Shown here: positions 38,699 through 49,884 of the stretch, piece by piece
Position numbering within the stretch: the stretch's first letter is position 1
Layout of the letters: each line of letters opens with the position of its first letter
From: Physcomitrium patens
Lineage: Eukaryota > Streptophyta > Bryopsida > Funariales > Funariaceae
Direction of reading: 5' to 3'
NCBI RefSeq assembly: GCF_000002425.4
Contig: NC_037254.1
Coordinates: forward strand, 11,869,429 to 11,933,428
DNA length: 64,000 bases
Translations under genes and position numbers: made by a program
The notes under the pieces: model-generated
Told to the model about the DNA's origin: nothing
Databases searched by the model: none
The model's input: the letters and a program-made list of their open reading frames with translations, nothing else

Positions 38699-38771
38699 AT
38701 CCTGCAACAGGCCAACTTGGAATGGGTGGAAAGTCCACCTAGGATTATCAAAGAGGTGCCATGTGGACTCT
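38699..38771. repeat. Inverted repeat, left copy
   Basis: A 50-nt block (38699-38748) is the exact reverse complement of 40691-40740. The next ~23 nt (CAAAGAGGTGCCATGTGGACTCT) match inverted 40662-40685 with a small indel. No target-site duplication was seen at the outer ends. Confidence 0.85.
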
Positions 38772-40661
38772 AAATAGTGCTTCGTCAGTATTGAGAGAAA
38801 CGATTGCATGAAGTCCATGCAACGATGTGATTACCGAGGGATGGTAGTCAACGACGGGATCTGAGATTTAGATTAGCAAGGGGGCGAAGTAGATCGATGG
38901 AAGGGAAAAAAAGCAGGTCGAAAAAATAGAGGGAGGGGGTAATTCGAGAATGCTAAATTTTGATGTCGTTTCCACGAACCTTGTCGCGGGGCTAAGTCAG
39001 TGAGCGGTGCAGTAGAGCTGACCCACGGTCACGACTGTCTAATTTGCAAGATGGAATGGCTTTTTGCGGAGTAAGTGGCAGGCAAGAGGAAAATAAAGAA
39101 GAACAATGGGAGGGAGATTTGCAGCTTGGGGGAAGGCGCAAGACCGGCAGCTAGCTATCTTCGGCAACCGGCGCAACGGAGAATAAGAATATGGGTTCGG
39201 TTTTTTTTGTACATCCAAACTTCGAAGCGTAGGCATCAACTGCTCTATCGTTGTGTTCCAGCCCACACGATCTGGCGACTTGTAGCTGGGCGTAAACTTC
39301 ATATTCCATTCCAGCCCAAATTTGGGGTTCGACGCTCCCTTGCCCCTCACCAATAACGGCATGTGTGTGTGCGCGGCAATCATCAGCAGGGGCAGGTTCT
39401 CGTCGTGCGCTCTGTTTCGGAGGAGAGATAGGCATAGTTCTGCTGCCCACTTGCTTCACTTCCTGGTACATGACTGAGATTCTGCATGGTCGGTTCTCCG
39501 CCATTGCAGGCCCTTGCTCACTGCGTGTGTATGTGTGTAAGACTGAGAGAGTGTGGGTTCTTTCCAGTTGGAATTTCCAAGTCTTTGTAGTCGTATCGAG
39601 CTTGCCAAGTGCTACACGGTGCAAGGCTGCCAGCGTTTCAGGCCCTGCACAGCCCGCCAAGTTTGCGATGGACGAAACGGGGAAACAGACAAGGCGGGGC
39701 CAGGCTAATGCGCTTGCTCTCGCTCTCGCTCTCGCCTCGCCACAGCACTAGCACCAGCCTGTGCCTCCTCTCCGCCCCCCTTGACTTTATATTATTGCTT
39801 CTTTTTGTGGGTCTTTCATGGACGTGCACAGACAACCTTCACTTCCTACTGTGCATTATGGGAATACACACACAGACACAGACTCATGTAATCACACACA
39901 ATTCCAATTTGCCTCATGATTTTATCATAGAAGGAAAAATAAAAAACAAAAATATTAAAACACAAAAAAATATTACCTACACTTGTTAGAGATTTTTTTT
40001 TTTTTTTTTTTAATACTTTTTATACTTTTTTCTTTGTTTTTGTTTGTGAAAACTGTAAGATCTGAATACAAACTTTTTGAAGTTATAATCTGTGATATTG
40101 ATGGGGTTTGTAGTGATGGTGAAACTCACACAAAACTGGCTCAGTTCTGGCTCTCAATCATTTGAGCGGCAGTGGTGGCCATTGCTTCAATACTTCACAC
40201 GCATGTCATCACCACCACCAACAGACCGTAAAAAGGGAACCCTGCTTTGAGTTTGGAATTTCATCAGGCTGTTGTTGCAGGAGATGTTGTTGCATGATGG
40301 GCCTGCCACCATTGAGAGTTGTATACATAAATAAACACACATGAGATTACGAAAAGAAAAGAAAAACAAAAAAACAAAACAAAAAAAAATAAATTCTTGA
40401 TACCAATCCCACAAATCAACTAACATATTGATAACCATGACAAGTTGAGTGCACTTATAATTAAAACAAATTCACTTGTGCTTGTCACAACCTACAAAGT
40501 GTGATACTGCAATTCCATTGCACTATCATGAGAACAAAGACAATAATGGACAAGTAGAAAAAAAAAAAATAATGATAATAATGTCATCTTGTGGACAAAT
40601 CTTACTCTCTCCAGCTTGGCATACTCTCTTTCTCCCCCAACATGTGAGGTGGCAATTAGAC
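38772..40661. other. Spacer between the two inverted-repeat copies
   Basis: Mixed composition. ORFs at 39365-39751 (+), 39609-39989 (+) and 39151-39660 (-, 169 codons) overlap one another and match nothing known. A T-run lies at about 39991-40011. Confidence 0.4.
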
Positions 40662-40740
40662 AGAGTCCACATGGCACCCTCTTTGTGTTAATAATCCTAG
40701 GTGGACTTTCCACCCATTCCAAGTTGGCCTGTTGCAGGAT
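40662..40740. repeat. Inverted repeat, right copy
   Basis: Reverse-complement partner of 38699-38771. It contains the internal short palindrome GGTGGACTTTCCACC, which also exists in the left copy. Confidence 0.85.
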
Positions 40741-41580
40741 GTGGGTCGGAGCTTAGCAGGGCCCATTCACAGCCACAGCCTCAGCAGCAAGATGCAAAAA
40801 TGCAATAAATCAAGGATTTTACTGCTAATCCTGTGTGATTAGTGGAGCAGGATTAGTGCAATAGGATGAACGGATAAGTGGATGAACGCCGTCGCTCCAT
40901 CACCCACAATGGATGGATGCATGAATCCATCCATCCTCTGATTTGGCTTTGATGCTGCCTCACCTCTGCCTCTCCCTCAAAGTAATGCTTTCATAAACAA
41001 AAAAGGGCGATTAATAATGCTCGTCACTTCAAGTGTACACTTTCCAGTAGAAGAAATGAAAGTAAAAACAGAAACTCCATGTTGTATAATCATTTCTCTT
41101 TTCTCTCTCTCTTTTTCTGTTTTTTGTTTTGTTTTTGTACTGTGGCCAAATCTTCCCATTTTATTTAATTATACTTATGGCAATGTAAAGGAAAGAAATG
41201 GGAAAGGACATATGGTACCTTGAACTCCATGATATCACAAACAAATCCTTACTGATTCATCCCACTTCGAAAACAAAGTGTGGCATTCATTGCTGCCCCT
41301 CATCTGCTTGGTATTAAACAGGAAGGAATGGAGTACAATGAAAGTGAACAAATAGCAATAAACACAAATGACAGGAATATTTTCAAAGTAAGAAAAATAA
41401 ATTATAATATATATATATATATGTATGTATTATCACCCACACACACACACTGTCATGAAAACACATATACTGGCTTTATCGTTTTTAATCAATTTCTATA
41501 ATAATAAATTGTATTCAATATCTTTTCATGGGGTTCAGCTCAAGTACCACATTCATCTGCATGTCTTTCAGTTTAATTGT
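40741..41580. other. Intergenic DNA upstream of the first MAPKKK
   Basis: No gene seen. A GGATGGATGCATGAATCCATCC near-palindrome occurs at about 40911-40936, and a short (TA)n/(CA)n tract at about 41407-41450. Confidence 0.4.
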
Positions 41581-42708
41581 CACATCAGAAGTCAACTACG
41601 CCCCAATGCTGAAGTCATACGTGGCACACAGAGATTGGTCCATCAAACAAACAACTCTCTCCTAGGCTCCCATTGGCAGCTACCCCCATCTAGCTGGACA
41701 AACGCAAATCCTACGTGGCATCCGCAGCTGATTGCGTAGCGAGAGCATGCAGCAACACTGTCTGTCAGTCAGTCCCCCACCACTGACCTTAACTCCCTCA
41801 ACCCCCCCCCTCAATAAATTATATATAAAAAATAAGAAAATAAAATCAGCAGTTAGCCCCATCAATCGGAAGGGGGGCAAGGCTGTGATGGCAGTGTGGC
41901 TTTTCTCAGGCAAGAAGTGAGGCCCCAATCGAGAGGTGAAAGCTAAGTGTGTGTGTGTGTGTGTTTTGCCACTGGAATTTAAAAGAACTCAAGGGAGATC
42001 ATGAAACTGGCTCTTCAATCCCGGCGAAGCGTGAAAACGAACAAACTCTCGCGGATATCCGCCCATTGGGACCCCACTACAAGGCAAGCATCAACAAACA
42101 CACACACACACAAATCTTCAGTCAAACTGGGAGAATCCCGGTCCAGAAATCCCCGGGGGTAGGGATGGGGGTGGGTGGAAGAGTCACAAATTTTGAATTC
42201 CATTGGGGAGGGAGGTAAAACTGAGAACTTTTTGTGGTGTTTCTCGTCGTCTGGGGTGAAGTCTCCGTCGTTGAGCGGCGTTGACAGCTGAGTGGGGGAC
42301 GAAGGGAGCAGAAAGGACGAGTGCGAGCGGCGGAGATGGTAGGACCCACAAATTGAAAGGCGAAGACGGAAACAATCGACATGGAATACAGGGAGCGGGG
42401 ACTACATAAGCCACAACCCTGCGCAGTCCACTCGTAGATTGTCAGTCAGGCTCTCTCATTGTCCTTTCTCTTCGCTTACGACTAAAATCGTGAGGATCCT
42501 GTCTTCTCTCAGGTTGTATGTTCCCTTTCAACTATCAGTGTGGGTTCGTCTTCGTTGTTGTTGTTGTTGTTGTTGTTACAGTGCAGCATTGTGATAGTGA
42601 GAGTGGGGACTTGGAAGATTGAATACATGTCTGTGTGAAGTGGAGGTTGCATATCTCCACACTTGAATCCCGTGAGGAGATTGAAGGAATTAGTTGAATC
42701 GCGCAGCA
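41581..42708 (+). promoter_or_regulatory. Promoter and 5' UTR of MAPKKK copy 1, with ABRE cores
   Basis: Two ACGTGGC motifs (41619-41625 and 41713-41719), the core of ABA-response elements, flank a CCCATTGG CCAAT-type box near 41667. A weak TATA-like CTACATAAG lies near 42400. The leader carries a (GTT)8-type run at about 42554-42578 and stops at the ATG at 42709. The last 30 nt (from 42679) belong to the block shared with copy 2; sequence before that does not. Confidence 0.45.
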
Positions 42709-43883
42709 ATGGCCAGCTGTGGTGGTCGTGGCGCGAGGTCGTGGATTCGCGGCAACCTCATTGGTGCCGGGACGTTTGGGACGGTGAACCTGGCGGTGAA
42801 CCGCGAGGACGGGGAAGTGTTTGCGGTGAAATCAGTGCGGGTGGAGCAGGGTAGGATGGACGGCGCGGCGCAGCCTTCATTGGAGGCGCTGGAGAATGAG
42901 ATTGAGATTCTGCAGAGTCTGGAGTCGAAGTATGTGGTGAGGTGTCTGGGGAGTGATTGGACTGAGGAGGGCGGGAAGGTAATGCGCAATGCGTACTTGG
43001 AGTACATGCCGGAGGGATGCCTGACAGATTTTCTGAAGCAGTTCGCGGGGGCGGAGGCGCCCCTGGATGAGCATTTGATCCGGACGTACACGCGGAGCAT
43101 TGTGCAGGGGATAGACTACTTGCACAGGCAGGGAATCGTGCACTGCGACATCAAGGGGAAGAACATTTTGGTGGGCAACGGGAACGTGAAGCTGACGGAC
43201 TTCGGATCCGCGAAGAGGGTCGGCGTCGGGGGCGAGGGGAAGGTGGACGGCGGGGAGTCGTCGGCGTTCGCGAAGGTGAACGGGACTCCGCTGTGGATGG
43301 CGCCGGAGGTGGTGCGGCAGGACGAGCAGGGATTGGCATCGGACATCTGGTCGCTGGGGTGCACGGTGGTGGAGATGGCGACGGGGAAGGCGCCATGGAG
43401 CGATCTGCCGAACCCGTATGTGGCGCTGTTCCAGATTGGGTGCACGGAGGGGATTCCGGCGGTGCCGGCGAGCCTGAGCGCGGAGGCACACGATTTTTTG
43501 GGGCACTGCTTTCAGAGGGATCCTCGGATGCGGTGGACGAGCAGTCAGTTGCTGGAGCATCCATTTCTGACGACCCGGCACGTACCTCGGGCGATGGTGG
43601 TGAAGGAAGAGGAGGAGGGTGTTGTGAGAGCGGAGTCTCCTGGGAGCGTGCTGGAGAACAACGGGCGGTCAGCGAGCAGCGGGTTTTCATCGGTGTTCAG
43701 GAGGTCGGTGCCAATTCTGACAATGCCGTCATTTTTGAAGCGGGGGCTGGTGAGGGAAGCGAAGGAGGAGGAGACGGGAGGGAGTCGGGGATGCAGTGGG
43801 TTTTCGAGCTCTCAGTTCGAGATGCCAATGGAGGGAGAGTGGATCGTGGTGCGGTCGCCATTGGCGTCTCCGCGATCAGCTGA
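42679..43883. repeat. 1,205-bp inverted duplicate block, copy 1
   Basis: Matches 55528-56732 in opposite orientation. Equal length and identical translations in the kinase frame and several overlapping other frames imply essentially 100% nucleotide identity. Both edges are abrupt: 30 nt before the ATG and after codon 391. Confidence 0.92.
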
Positions 43884-44670
43884 TCCCACGCATCATGATT
43901 GTGCAGTGTTACCGATCACCGCTGCGGTTGAGGAAATTTTATTGTCGATCAAAGATGAAATTGACTCAGCTGTGCAGTCACATGATAGTAATGCAGTGAA
44001 ATCAACTTGCTCTACAGATTTTCCTCTGGACCAATGCCAATGTGTTGGGAGCATTGAACCAGAATTGGCTGAGCGTCATGGCGTCGAGGAAATGAATGTA
44101 ACATCGAGCTGTGTTAGGAGTTGTACAGAAGATTGCGATGAAGAAATGTGTTGGAGGGATGACTCTGAGGAAGTTTCTCGGAGTTGTATATATGGGTCAG
44201 GAGTACATGAAGACGCTTGTTCCGTTATGAATTTGGAATCCGACGTGGAAGTGGTAGACAATGTGCCGAGTGCATCAGCGGAAGATGGCGGTGATGTGCC
44301 CAGACTACCATTGTTGAGAGCGTCTGTGATTGAGTGTCAGGAATGTGATGTGAAGTCAAGGTTTTCCTATGTATTTCCGCAAATGAACTCGGTGCATTTT
44401 GGAATCTCTGTGATGGAGTTTACTAGTTCCAATTTGGATGTTACAGTGCAGAAGTCACTGTTTTTGTGGCATAGCTCGGATGGGGGCTATGGTCACGAGT
44501 GGATTGAGAGGTGGGACTGGAGCAATGTATATATGAACAATGTGAATATAGGAAAAACTGTCTCTTGGAAGTTTTGTATAGTGTTTCTACATTGCAATAA
44601 AAGCTTCGTACTGAAGAAGATATGGAACATACTGTGCCTCTCTTGGTTTCTTCTTTATTGCTTGGGTTAA
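42709..44670 (+). CDS. MAPKKK (MEKK-type, group A MAPKKK17/18-like), copy 1
   Basis: Serine/threonine MAP kinase kinase kinase that would phosphorylate a MAP kinase kinase. Intronless, 653 aa; ATG at 42709 is the first in frame. The kinase domain is about residues 12-287: glycine loop LIGAGTFGTV, ATP lysine K41, HCDIKGKN with catalytic D147 and N152, DFG 164-166, and the MEKK signature GTPLWMAPEV at 192-201. D212 (SDIWSLG) and R275 are also in place, so it should be active. A Ser/Glu-rich linker leads into a poorly conserved tail of about 260 residues ending in a hydrophobic stretch (WNILCLSWFLLYCLG). Residues 1-391 are identical to copy 2 at 54615-56702 (- strand), and the rest is strongly diverged. 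Arabidopsis members with this intronless architecture act in ABA/stress signalling through MKK3; that role is inferred here from family and promoter motifs. Confidence 0.93.
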   Translation: MASCGGRGARSWIRGNLIGAGTFGTVNLAVNREDGEVFAVKSVRVEQGRMDGAAQPSLEALENEIEILQSLESKYVVRCLGSDWTEEGGKVMRNAYLEYMPEGCLTDFLKQFAGAEAPLDEHLIRTYTRSIVQGIDYLHRQGIVHCDIKGKNILVGNGNVKLTDFGSAKRVGVGGEGKVDGGESSAFAKVNGTPLWMAPEVVRQDEQGLASDIWSLGCTVVEMATGKAPWSDLPNPYVALFQIGCTEGIPAVPASLSAEAHDFLGHCFQRDPRMRWTSSQLLEHPFLTTRHVPRAMVVKEEEEGVVRAESPGSVLENNGRSASSGFSSVFRRSVPILTMPSFLKRGLVREAKEEETGGSRGCSGFSSSQFEMPMEGEWIVVRSPLASPRSADPTHHDCAVLPITAAVEEILLSIKDEIDSAVQSHDSNAVKSTCSTDFPLDQCQCVGSIEPELAERHGVEEMNVTSSCVRSCTEDCDEEMCWRDDSEEVSRSCIYGSGVHEDACSVMNLESDVEVVDNVPSASAEDGGDVPRLPLLRASVIECQECDVKSRFSYVFPQMNSVHFGISVMEFTSSNLDVTVQKSLFLWHSSDGGYGHEWIERWDWSNVYMNNVNIGKTVSWKFCIVFLHCNKSFVLKKIWNILCLSWFLLYCLG

Positions 44671-46960
44671 GTGTGGTTATTTGCCTGATTAACTTTCATG
44701 AATTCGAACTTAGAGATTTGGTGACCTCTCTATTGCCTTGAAAATATCACAATGTACACAATGTATTGTGCATGAGGAAACAGTCTCTTCACTGAGGAGA
44801 GTGTGCACCAGTTGTGTTTGTTTTCCTTCCGTCTTGTATCCGCATCGGTGAGGCCCAGGCTGTTGGACATTGAGGTCGTTGGGTGTGCGCGCAACATCGA
44901 TGAAACAAGAATGGAGAAATGATTCAACTCGAGCAACTTTGATTCCACATCACGAATACCTCACATATGCATACCTGGTAAATGGAGTATGGCGACCATT
45001 TCATGTCCATGACATGGACCCAAACCCACAATCCAATGTGTCGGTGTGGGTTTTTATGTTGTGGTGTGTTGCAATTAGATCTACTAAACCACACCCTACG
45101 TTGCAACTTGCAAAAAAACATCTCGATTTACACTCGTTCGTTAAGTCCCTTCGAGGTGAATGAAGCTCCGTCCTCTCCACTGAAGGAACTGCACTGTTCT
45201 CCATCATTTGGGTGCTTTCGACGTTCTAGCCAAGTTTTCAGAGACGAGCTGAAACACGCAGTTCCAGCACATCCTAGCAAGGAAATGGAGCAATGTTTCA
45301 TCACTACGTCCTTTTCAAGAGCAATCCACAGGTTCAGCTTTTGGTGGAACCAGTTACTCGCGACTAGAAATTGGCTCCATCCGCATTCATCTTCCAACCC
45401 TCGCTCACCACGCCTTGGTGTAGATTTTTCTCAAATAAGACGATCAGGACATCCGCCCAATGTATTTGTGTTTTCACAGCCCTTGTTCCAAAACCTTCAA
45501 CGAAGACTGAGCAGCTTGGGCACAATCGGATGGCCTCGACGACACAAAGGAACCCAAATCCAAAGTCGAACATGGGTGGGTGGAAAACGAAGGTCTGAAA
45601 GGACATCGCAATGGCAATTAGCATATCCAATGACGAGAAACCCCTGAAAATGGGTTTTTGTCGTGGTAGATAAAAAGGGTAAACAGAGCCCTCTTCACAT
45701 GCTCCAGACTGCAGGAAGCTCCTACATTCGCTCACCTCGAAAAGCCATCGCTGCGGTGGTTAATGATTTCATCAAGAGTGAGGCGTCATTTGTTCCGACG
45801 GATGCGCTTTAACCCATCCTCATGACACGTTCAACTTCGTTCCCAATTCCCCCTTTCCAAAGCTGGGTAACATGGTCGAATCCATCAACAAGCCTGAACG
45901 AACCGGCGACCTCCAAAGATAGATGTGAAAAAATAATGGGTCCGGCGTCGTTGAGTCCTCGCTCCTCATCTTGATAGGTTATAAGCCGTCGCCTCCTCGT
46001 CTCCGTGGAAAGAACATCCACACAGTCACTCTCGGGCCCGCTGATTCGATAGAATTCACATGGCTCAATTCATTTGCTGCTGCTCCAAGCGAATTCCCAA
46101 CAACTTTGCGTGTGTTTTTATTTAATTACTTATTTATTTGGTTTTTTTCTCGGATTCCATCTTTCGCTACAAAGTGCATCTGTCTTGTCAAGGACCCTTT
46201 AAAAAGCACTATTGCACTTGGAGTTGATTCATTGGAACATGCCCTCGCCACTCTGCTCGCCTCTCCACCCGTGACTGAAGTCAACCGTTTGTTATCCTAA
46301 TAATGCTGATTTTCCTGCCACGCGTTAGAATGAACTCATGACATGAAGCTCCGAAGCCCGAAATGGAATTGTTCCGAACAACAAAAACAACAAAGTACAC
46401 CACAACTGCACAGAATCCAACAAACCCACACCTCATCGTTAAACATTAACCCTGCATGCAATGATATTTGCAGCATGACTGAGCGTTTTTTGTTTGTTTG
46501 TTTGTTTGTCTCAACGACTCACTAGAATCACACATCAGACGCCGAAGCACCTCGAATGTCGAGATACTGGGTCGTATGCAGTATGCACCTTCATGCAAAT
46601 CAGAGACCATGGTCAACGCGTGTCATAAGATTCGAACTAGTTCGCCTCGACACCGATTTTGCGAGATCACGCTCAACATTCACATGGCTAAACTCCACAA
46701 GGCAACTCATATCAAATTTATCCCAAGAGGATTTAGTTAATTCCCTGCGTGCTATTCACTATTATGGGCTTTGTTTATCCCTTAACCTCATGTATACTCC
46801 GCATGCTTCAGCTGAGCTTAATTACTCTTCCCCTCAAAACAGTGTGTGTGTTGGTGTTTACGAGGAACTTAATCCGCGACCCAACTGTAGGTATTGTGCG
46901 TCAGAAAACTGGTGGTTTTTTTTTTGATTTTTTTGATTTTTTTGCATTGGCAGTGAAATA
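44671..46960. other. Downstream region of MAPKKK copy 1, no recognised gene
   Basis: Contains a 221-codon ORF (44982-45647, +) and an overlapping 123-codon ORF (45364-45735, -). Neither shows a domain I know, and both are Ser/Arg- or Cys-rich in a way that overlapping frames explain. It may hold the kinase 3' UTR at its left end. Confidence 0.35.
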
Positions 46961-47915
46961 GGCAGAGACAATGTTAATGGTGGTTGACCTCTAGTGTCCA
47001 GGTCCACCGGGTTTATGCACGAAATCAACAACTTTAATGAGGAAGAAGTGCAGTGAAGGAGTGTGATTAGATGGTGCCATTGATAATTCTACACAGCCAG
47101 GCACATAAACAGATTCTGGGTGCAGGGATCAATCAAAACATGAAGATGAAGAAGGGGTGGGTCTAGTGTGTGTCAGAAAATGTGAAAGTCTTTCAGGTTT
47201 CAATGAGGTATATGAATAAATGCAGAATGTGGGGGGTTAATTGTAAAGTTAAAGTGACATCTAAAATTGCGCCGCCTTCAAAACGCTGTAATTTATAAAT
47301 ATTCAAAAATTATAAACGGTCAGAACTAATTATTCATTTTGAAAAGATTTTGATTCGAAACCAATTAAGTTGCTGCCCAAAAAGTTATTCTTCCATGTGG
47401 ATGTAGAAATTAGGGGAAAAAAAATGCACAAAATCTAATTATACAAAAATTATAGCTTTATAATTTCTATAATCATGAACTAAAAAGACATGTTTTATAA
47501 ATTTGGTAAAGTTTGGTGATGATGCTAGAACAAATAGCAACCTTAAAGTTGATGTTCAAAGTAGATTTGACAATCTAAAGATTTTAATCTTACATCTAAA
47601 CAATAAGAGATGTTCAATCAAATTTTGGTTTACTTTAGAAAACTAATTCCTTCTTAAAACAAAACAATACATGTTGGAAAAGATAAAGATGCTACACCAA
47701 CATGCTAGGAGGTTCTAAAAAGGGCATTACAGTGGTAAAAAGTAAAAATTTAAAAAAAAACAAAAAAATCATTGGAAAAATAAATATTCAAAATTTATGA
47801 CCAAATGTTTGACATATTTTTAATTGAAGAAAATATCAAAATACTATTTTTATACTTGTAAATTTACAATTTTAAGATAATTCAAAATTTGATGGATATT
47901 GCAATTCTAAAACTT

Positions 47916-47955
<40 letters not shown>

Positions 47956-48640
47956 CATATACACACACACATACATACATCATAATATTCTGGTTATATC
48001 ATTATTTTAAATTGGATATAATTCAATATCTAAAACTTTCTCTTCTAATATTATGAGACTTTACAAACAATTATTATGACAAGAAAAAAGTATTAAGAAT
48101 TAATCTTAAAATAAACTAACCTCTATTATAAAACTAATTATATATATATATATATATTCAAATTAAAAATTAGGTATGATTTCCTTGTATTAATGAAAAG
48201 ACTAATTAGTTGTGCAAATTTTTTTATCATCAAAGGTTAGAGCATCTTTCTATCTTAAAGCAAATAAATAATGAACATTTAGGGGACGTCAAACCCTAGA
48301 AATCCACTTTGAAAGCCTGTAGCTCAAAAGTCTTATTAAAGTCATTTACTTAGTGAAGGAAAGCCATTTGTTTTTAAGAGCCTTGGACTTTTGATATAAT
48401 ATGAAGTAACTAAAAACCATGATATGGACAAAATCATTATTTTATTATAAGTTCAAATATGTAGGTTGATATCTTAATTTAAACAATTATGAGAAGTACA
48501 TCATATATGTATATATGTATATTAATGGTTATTTTAAGTATGTTGTTGAGATGGTTTTTCAATTTTTTTTGAAAACCACTTCTTTGAAATTGGCCTAATG
48601 GAACTTCTAAAAAACAATAGTATTTATGCAATATCTGAAC

Positions 48641-48673
<33 letters not shown>

Positions 48674-48849
48674 TTCATCTCATTCTTCTCTCTTAGGGCA
48701 TTTTGCCCTGTTTATTTTTTAAATCTAAAGAAAATCAAAGGAGGCTTCTTAATTTCAACCAATCAAAACATTTAAAATTTAAGGTCTTTTATCTTGTCCT
48801 ATAAGTATAAAATATCCCTTGTATTTTGGGAATATTAAGATAAATAAAA
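46961..48849. other. AT-rich intergenic DNA
   Basis: Noncoding. (TA)n tracts lie at 47919-47951, about 48140-48157 and about 48641-48662. No gene seen. Confidence 0.6.
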
Positions 48850-49027
48850 AGAATTTTTAAATCAACTAAGGTTTTCACTAAATCAATCCACCCATCCTAA
48901 CTATTGTCAAGAATTCTCCACTGTTTTATCTGCACTGGTTGAAAACCAACAAAAAATAGTTGGATCCACAACCAATGATAGTGGGTGGGTTGATTTAGTG
49001 AATGCATGGATCAATTTAACAGTTCCC
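48850..49027. mobile_element. MITE copy D (178 bp) with 9-bp target duplication
   Basis: Inverted ends: left CACTAAATCAATCCACCCA, right (reverse-complemented) CACTAAATCAACCCACCCA, each preceded outwardly by a TTAAAT block (GGGAACTGTTAAATTGATCC on the right). Flanked by exact direct repeats TAAATAAAA at 48841-48849 and 49028-49036. The interior aligns with copies A and E. No coding capacity. Confidence 0.8.
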
Positions 49028-49838
49028 TAAATAAAATAGATTTTTTTTTTTTTAAAGAGTCAACTATGGTTGGAAGAATACAAACACTGTTAAAATCTTC
49101 ATGTAAAAAATTAATTGTTTGAACATAAATTTTCAAAAAATTCTGGTTTTTAATATAATATCTATCTATCTATCTATCTATCTATATATATATATTAATT
49201 GTTTGAATATAAATAATCATATAGTTATAAAATAAGATTTTGTACATTATGATATCTTGTGCACAGAGATAGTTATGACATTAATGAACATTCACAAAAA
49301 TTGACACCAAACATGATTAATAAATCACAAAAGATAAAACTGTTTCCTTATTTAATTGAATACATATCAAACTACCAAGTTTAGAATGTGAGTAGTCAAG
49401 TCAAACCTGAATCATACAATGTGGATTTTGATCCATACAACCAAGTGCATGATGAAATTAGATTCATTGTCATCAAATGCATACATGTGTGATCAAATCT
49501 GTACAATTTCAAAAATTATAAAACATAGATAAGATTTGATATCATACGAACTGTGATTTAGTTATTACACTTATTTCTCTCTGCCAATAGAATAATATGT
49601 GAATGTATCTTATTTATTTTATTTTATTTTATTTATGTTTCCAATGCCACAAATATCATTAGAAATATTTGTGATGACAGAGATTTTACTTGTTTCGTAG
49701 CTAAATATAAAAAAATTGAAACTAATGAAATCTACTTGAAATAGAAGGACAAAACTAAATCTTCAAACTCAATATTAAGTTTTATTAAGATTTAAAATTC
49801 GTAATTTAATTTAAAGGAATCGTAATTAATAATAAAAA
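49028..49838. other. AT-rich intergenic DNA
   Basis: Noncoding, with a (CTAT)n(TA)n tract at about 49160-49194. No gene seen. Confidence 0.6.
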
Positions 49839-49884
49839 GTGGCCATAAAACACTCTCTTTTTTTCCCCTCATCTTTCTTCCACT

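Noticed and set aside
40905-40940. GGATGGATGCATGAATCCATCC near-palindrome considered as another MITE end
   Set aside because: Lacks the ACTAAAT/TTAAAT terminal blocks and a partner end at the family's spacing.
42694-42708. Upstream TTG as an alternative start of the kinase (five extra residues), also in copy 2
   Set aside because: Non-ATG start with no support; the ATG at 42709 (and 56702) immediately precedes the kinase domain.
42877-43690. Long - strand ORFs (234, 179 and 109 codons) across the first MAPKKK, repeated across the second
   Set aside because: Antisense shadows of the GC-rich kinase CDS; useful only as proof that the two blocks are identical.
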